Source of the DNA: Annulohypoxylon bovei var. microspora
Lineage: Eukaryota > Ascomycota > Sordariomycetes > Xylariales > Hypoxylaceae
NCBI GenBank assembly: GCA_022836615.1
Contig: MU405476.1
Span: 1 to 21,522 of the forward strand
DNA: 21,522 nucleotides
Direction: 5' to 3'
The translations under genes and the position numbers were made by a program. Below are positions 20,691 to 21,522 of this stretch, one piece after another. Within the stretch, counting starts at the first letter, position 1; the number at the start of each line of letters is the position of its first letter. Below the pieces are notes generated by a model. It was given only the letters and a program-made list of their open reading frames with translations, was not told the origin of the DNA and ran no database searches.

Positions 20691-21034
20691 TTAACAAATA
20701 CATTTAAGCTACCATAATTATAATTTAAGAATATATGGAATGTATAATAAATTAATTTTAATTAAAAGGCCTTAAATATAAAGTAAATAATAAAGTTTAA
20801 TTAAATTTAAAAAACATTATAATATTATAATTTAAAAAAAAACTTTTTTAATTACACATAAAATACAAAGTAATTAAAATAATTAACCTTTATATAATAA
20901 AATTAAATATATTTATAAAAATTTAACCATAATTTTACATTAAATTACTTAAATTAATAATTATAAACCCATTATTATTTTAAGTATAAAATGATGTTTA
21001 ACCACCACTTTTCATTAATTAAAATAATAAAAAC

Positions 21035-21193
21035 CCCGAATACATTATTAAAAAAAATTTACAATTAAAAAGCAAGCATAAAAAATAAAGCATACGTAAA
21101 ATAATATTAATTAAATAAAAAAATTACGCAAAGCCGATATAAAAACCCCGGGAAAAATTAAAAAATACAAAGGCCTTAAAAACGTTTTATTAA
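21035..21193 (+). pseudogene. Integrase C-terminal chromodomain remnant
   Basis: In frame 2, EYIIKKNL (21038) begins the domain and KIILIK with following KNYAKPI-KPREKLKNTKALKTFY (to 21190) ends it. This fits the chromodomain pattern E-Y-x-V-E-x-I-L ... Y-L-V-K-W-K-G-Y ... W-E-P-x-x-N-L-x-x-A-x-x-x-(L/I)-x-x-F. TGG codons for the aromatic-cage and W-E-P tryptophans are lost (TAA in the latter). Chromovirus chromodomains guide integration to heterochromatin marks such as H3K9 methylation, which fits the setting. The frame may have continued to about 21267. Confidence 0.8.
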
Positions 21194-21253
21194 TAATTTA
21201 AAGTAAAAAACAAAATAAGTAAAAAAGCCTTCGCAATTATAAGCCTTAAAAAA

Positions 21254-21269
21254 CAAGAAAAAAAAATAT
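21254..21269 (+). other. Polypurine tract remnant
   Basis: AAGAAAAAAAAATATT directly precedes the 3' LTR start. A G-rich polypurine tract would turn into an A run by G-to-A change, which fits the position and the strand damage here. It would prime plus-strand DNA synthesis. Confidence 0.45.
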
Positions 21270-21428
21270 TATTATAAATCGAAAACTTAAAAAATTAATT
21301 AAGGTAAAAATTAACGCGAATTTACATTATAATTATAAATATAATAAATATAAATCTTTATAATAAAGTTATTAATAACTTTAAATAAATTATAAAAGTT
21401 ATTAAAACACATATAAAAAGGGTTTTTA
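21270..21428 (+). repeat. 3' long terminal repeat, truncated by copy C
   Basis: TATTATAAAT (21270-21279) aligns with TATTACGGGT of the 5' LTR, and TTAATTAAGGTAAAAATTAACGCGA aligns with 15940 onward. The match continues to AAAAAGGGTTTTTA, equal to 5' LTR 16059-16072 (AAAAAGGGTTTTCA). Beyond that point the sequence switches to TCCGTCCGGAGGACA, the family terminus. Damage here is mostly G-to-A, while the 5' LTR kept its G, so the two LTRs were mutated on different strands. Confidence 0.8.
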
Positions 21429-21443
21429 TCCGTCCGGAGGACA
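21429..21443 (+). repeat. Left terminus of copy C
   Basis: TCCGTCCGGAGGACA is identical to 9213-9227. Because it abuts interrupted LTR sequence, it marks a genuine insertion boundary. The base before it is A, as in copy A. Confidence 0.8.
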
Positions 21444-21522
21444 CTATTACGCTCAAACTTTTTTTAATTACGTAATAAATGACTAAATAATTGATAAGGT
21501 AATTGATAAGGTAATTGATAAG
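21429..21522 (+). mobile_element. Start of an unmutated copy of the composite repeat (copy C)
   Basis: TCCGTCCGGAGGACACTATTACGCTCAAACT is identical to copy A from 9213. A short divergent stretch follows (TTTTTTAATTACGTAATAAATGACTAA instead of the A version), then AATTGATAAGGT units from 21489 to the window edge. TG, GG and CC are intact, so it is younger than, or shielded from, the RIP that destroyed the LTR it sits in. It is cut by the window end. Confidence 0.85.

Larger units (their letters stand above)
15914..21428 (+). mobile_element. Ty3/Gypsy LTR retrotransposon with chromodomain, RIP-inactivated
   Basis: The element is read on the plus strand in canonical Gypsy order: 5' LTR, gag, protease, reverse transcriptase, RNase H, integrase, chromodomain, polypurine tract and 3' LTR. 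RT before integrase defines Ty3/Gypsy, and the chromodomain places it among the chromoviruses. Over 5.3 kb lie between the two LTR starts, a normal length, so it was probably complete. It is dead: many stops of RIP type (CAA/CAG to TAA/TAG, TGG to stops), D-to-N at the RT active site, and changes of frame between gag (frame 2), protease to early RT (frame 1) and the rest of pol (frame 2). The 3' LTR is cut at 21428 by repeat copy C. Confidence 0.9.

Noticed and set aside
1..21522. A 12.2-kb tandem duplication, suggested by the 12,216-bp spacing of the A and C termini
   Set aside because: The sequences just upstream of 9213 and of 21429 are unrelated, and the intervening elements are not repeated.

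Overview
The window looks like repeat-rich, gene-poor heterochromatin of a filamentous ascomycete (Pezizomycotina-like). Nearly all of it is extremely AT-rich, with C-to-T and G-to-A damage typical of repeat-induced point mutation (RIP). CAA/CAG and their complements are mostly gone, while CpG and CCAC-type sites survive as islands. I find no intact host gene. Every recognisable protein remnant belongs to a mobile element, and the species cannot be named from this sequence.

Layout. 1-1169 is anonymous RIP-worn sequence. About 1180-1290 is a worn fragment of a repeat family that recurs through the window. About 1300-9200 is a large worn element whose minus strand still reads as a PIF1-like DNA helicase at about 3430-4860, possibly from a Helitron. 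9213-10454 is a GC-rich, unmutated copy (copy A) of the family. It carries inverted termini, a 12-bp tandem repeat, a telomere-like tract, about 370 bp of TCAG/TCAA-type short repeats, a C-rich pyrimidine block and a near-perfect 35-bp inverted repeat. 10455-12862 is unassigned AT-rich DNA, and 12863-13211 is a long inverted repeat. About 13260-14514 is copy B, a RIP-destroyed version of copy A in the same order. 14602-15321 is a 720-bp palindromic element with CAGTG-like inverted termini. 15914-21428 is a RIP-killed Ty3/Gypsy LTR retrotransposon on the plus strand: 5' LTR, gag, protease, reverse transcriptase, RNase H, integrase, chromodomain and start of the 3' LTR. At 21429 a fresh copy of the family (copy C) has broken the 3' LTR and runs off the window.

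How it fits together. The family appears four times in the same orientation (D about 1.2 kb, A 9.2 kb, B 13.3 kb, C 21.4 kb). Two copies look young and unmutated among ruined neighbours. Copies A and B, read side by side, record what RIP did and in which sequence context. The uninterrupted 5' LTR gives the empty site for copy C. The Gypsy element and the flanks also show long blocks where only one DNA strand lost its cytosines. The most interesting item is the undescribed-looking composite repeat (A/B/C/D), which combines telomere-like, G-quadruplex-prone and fold-back parts without any coding capacity I can support.
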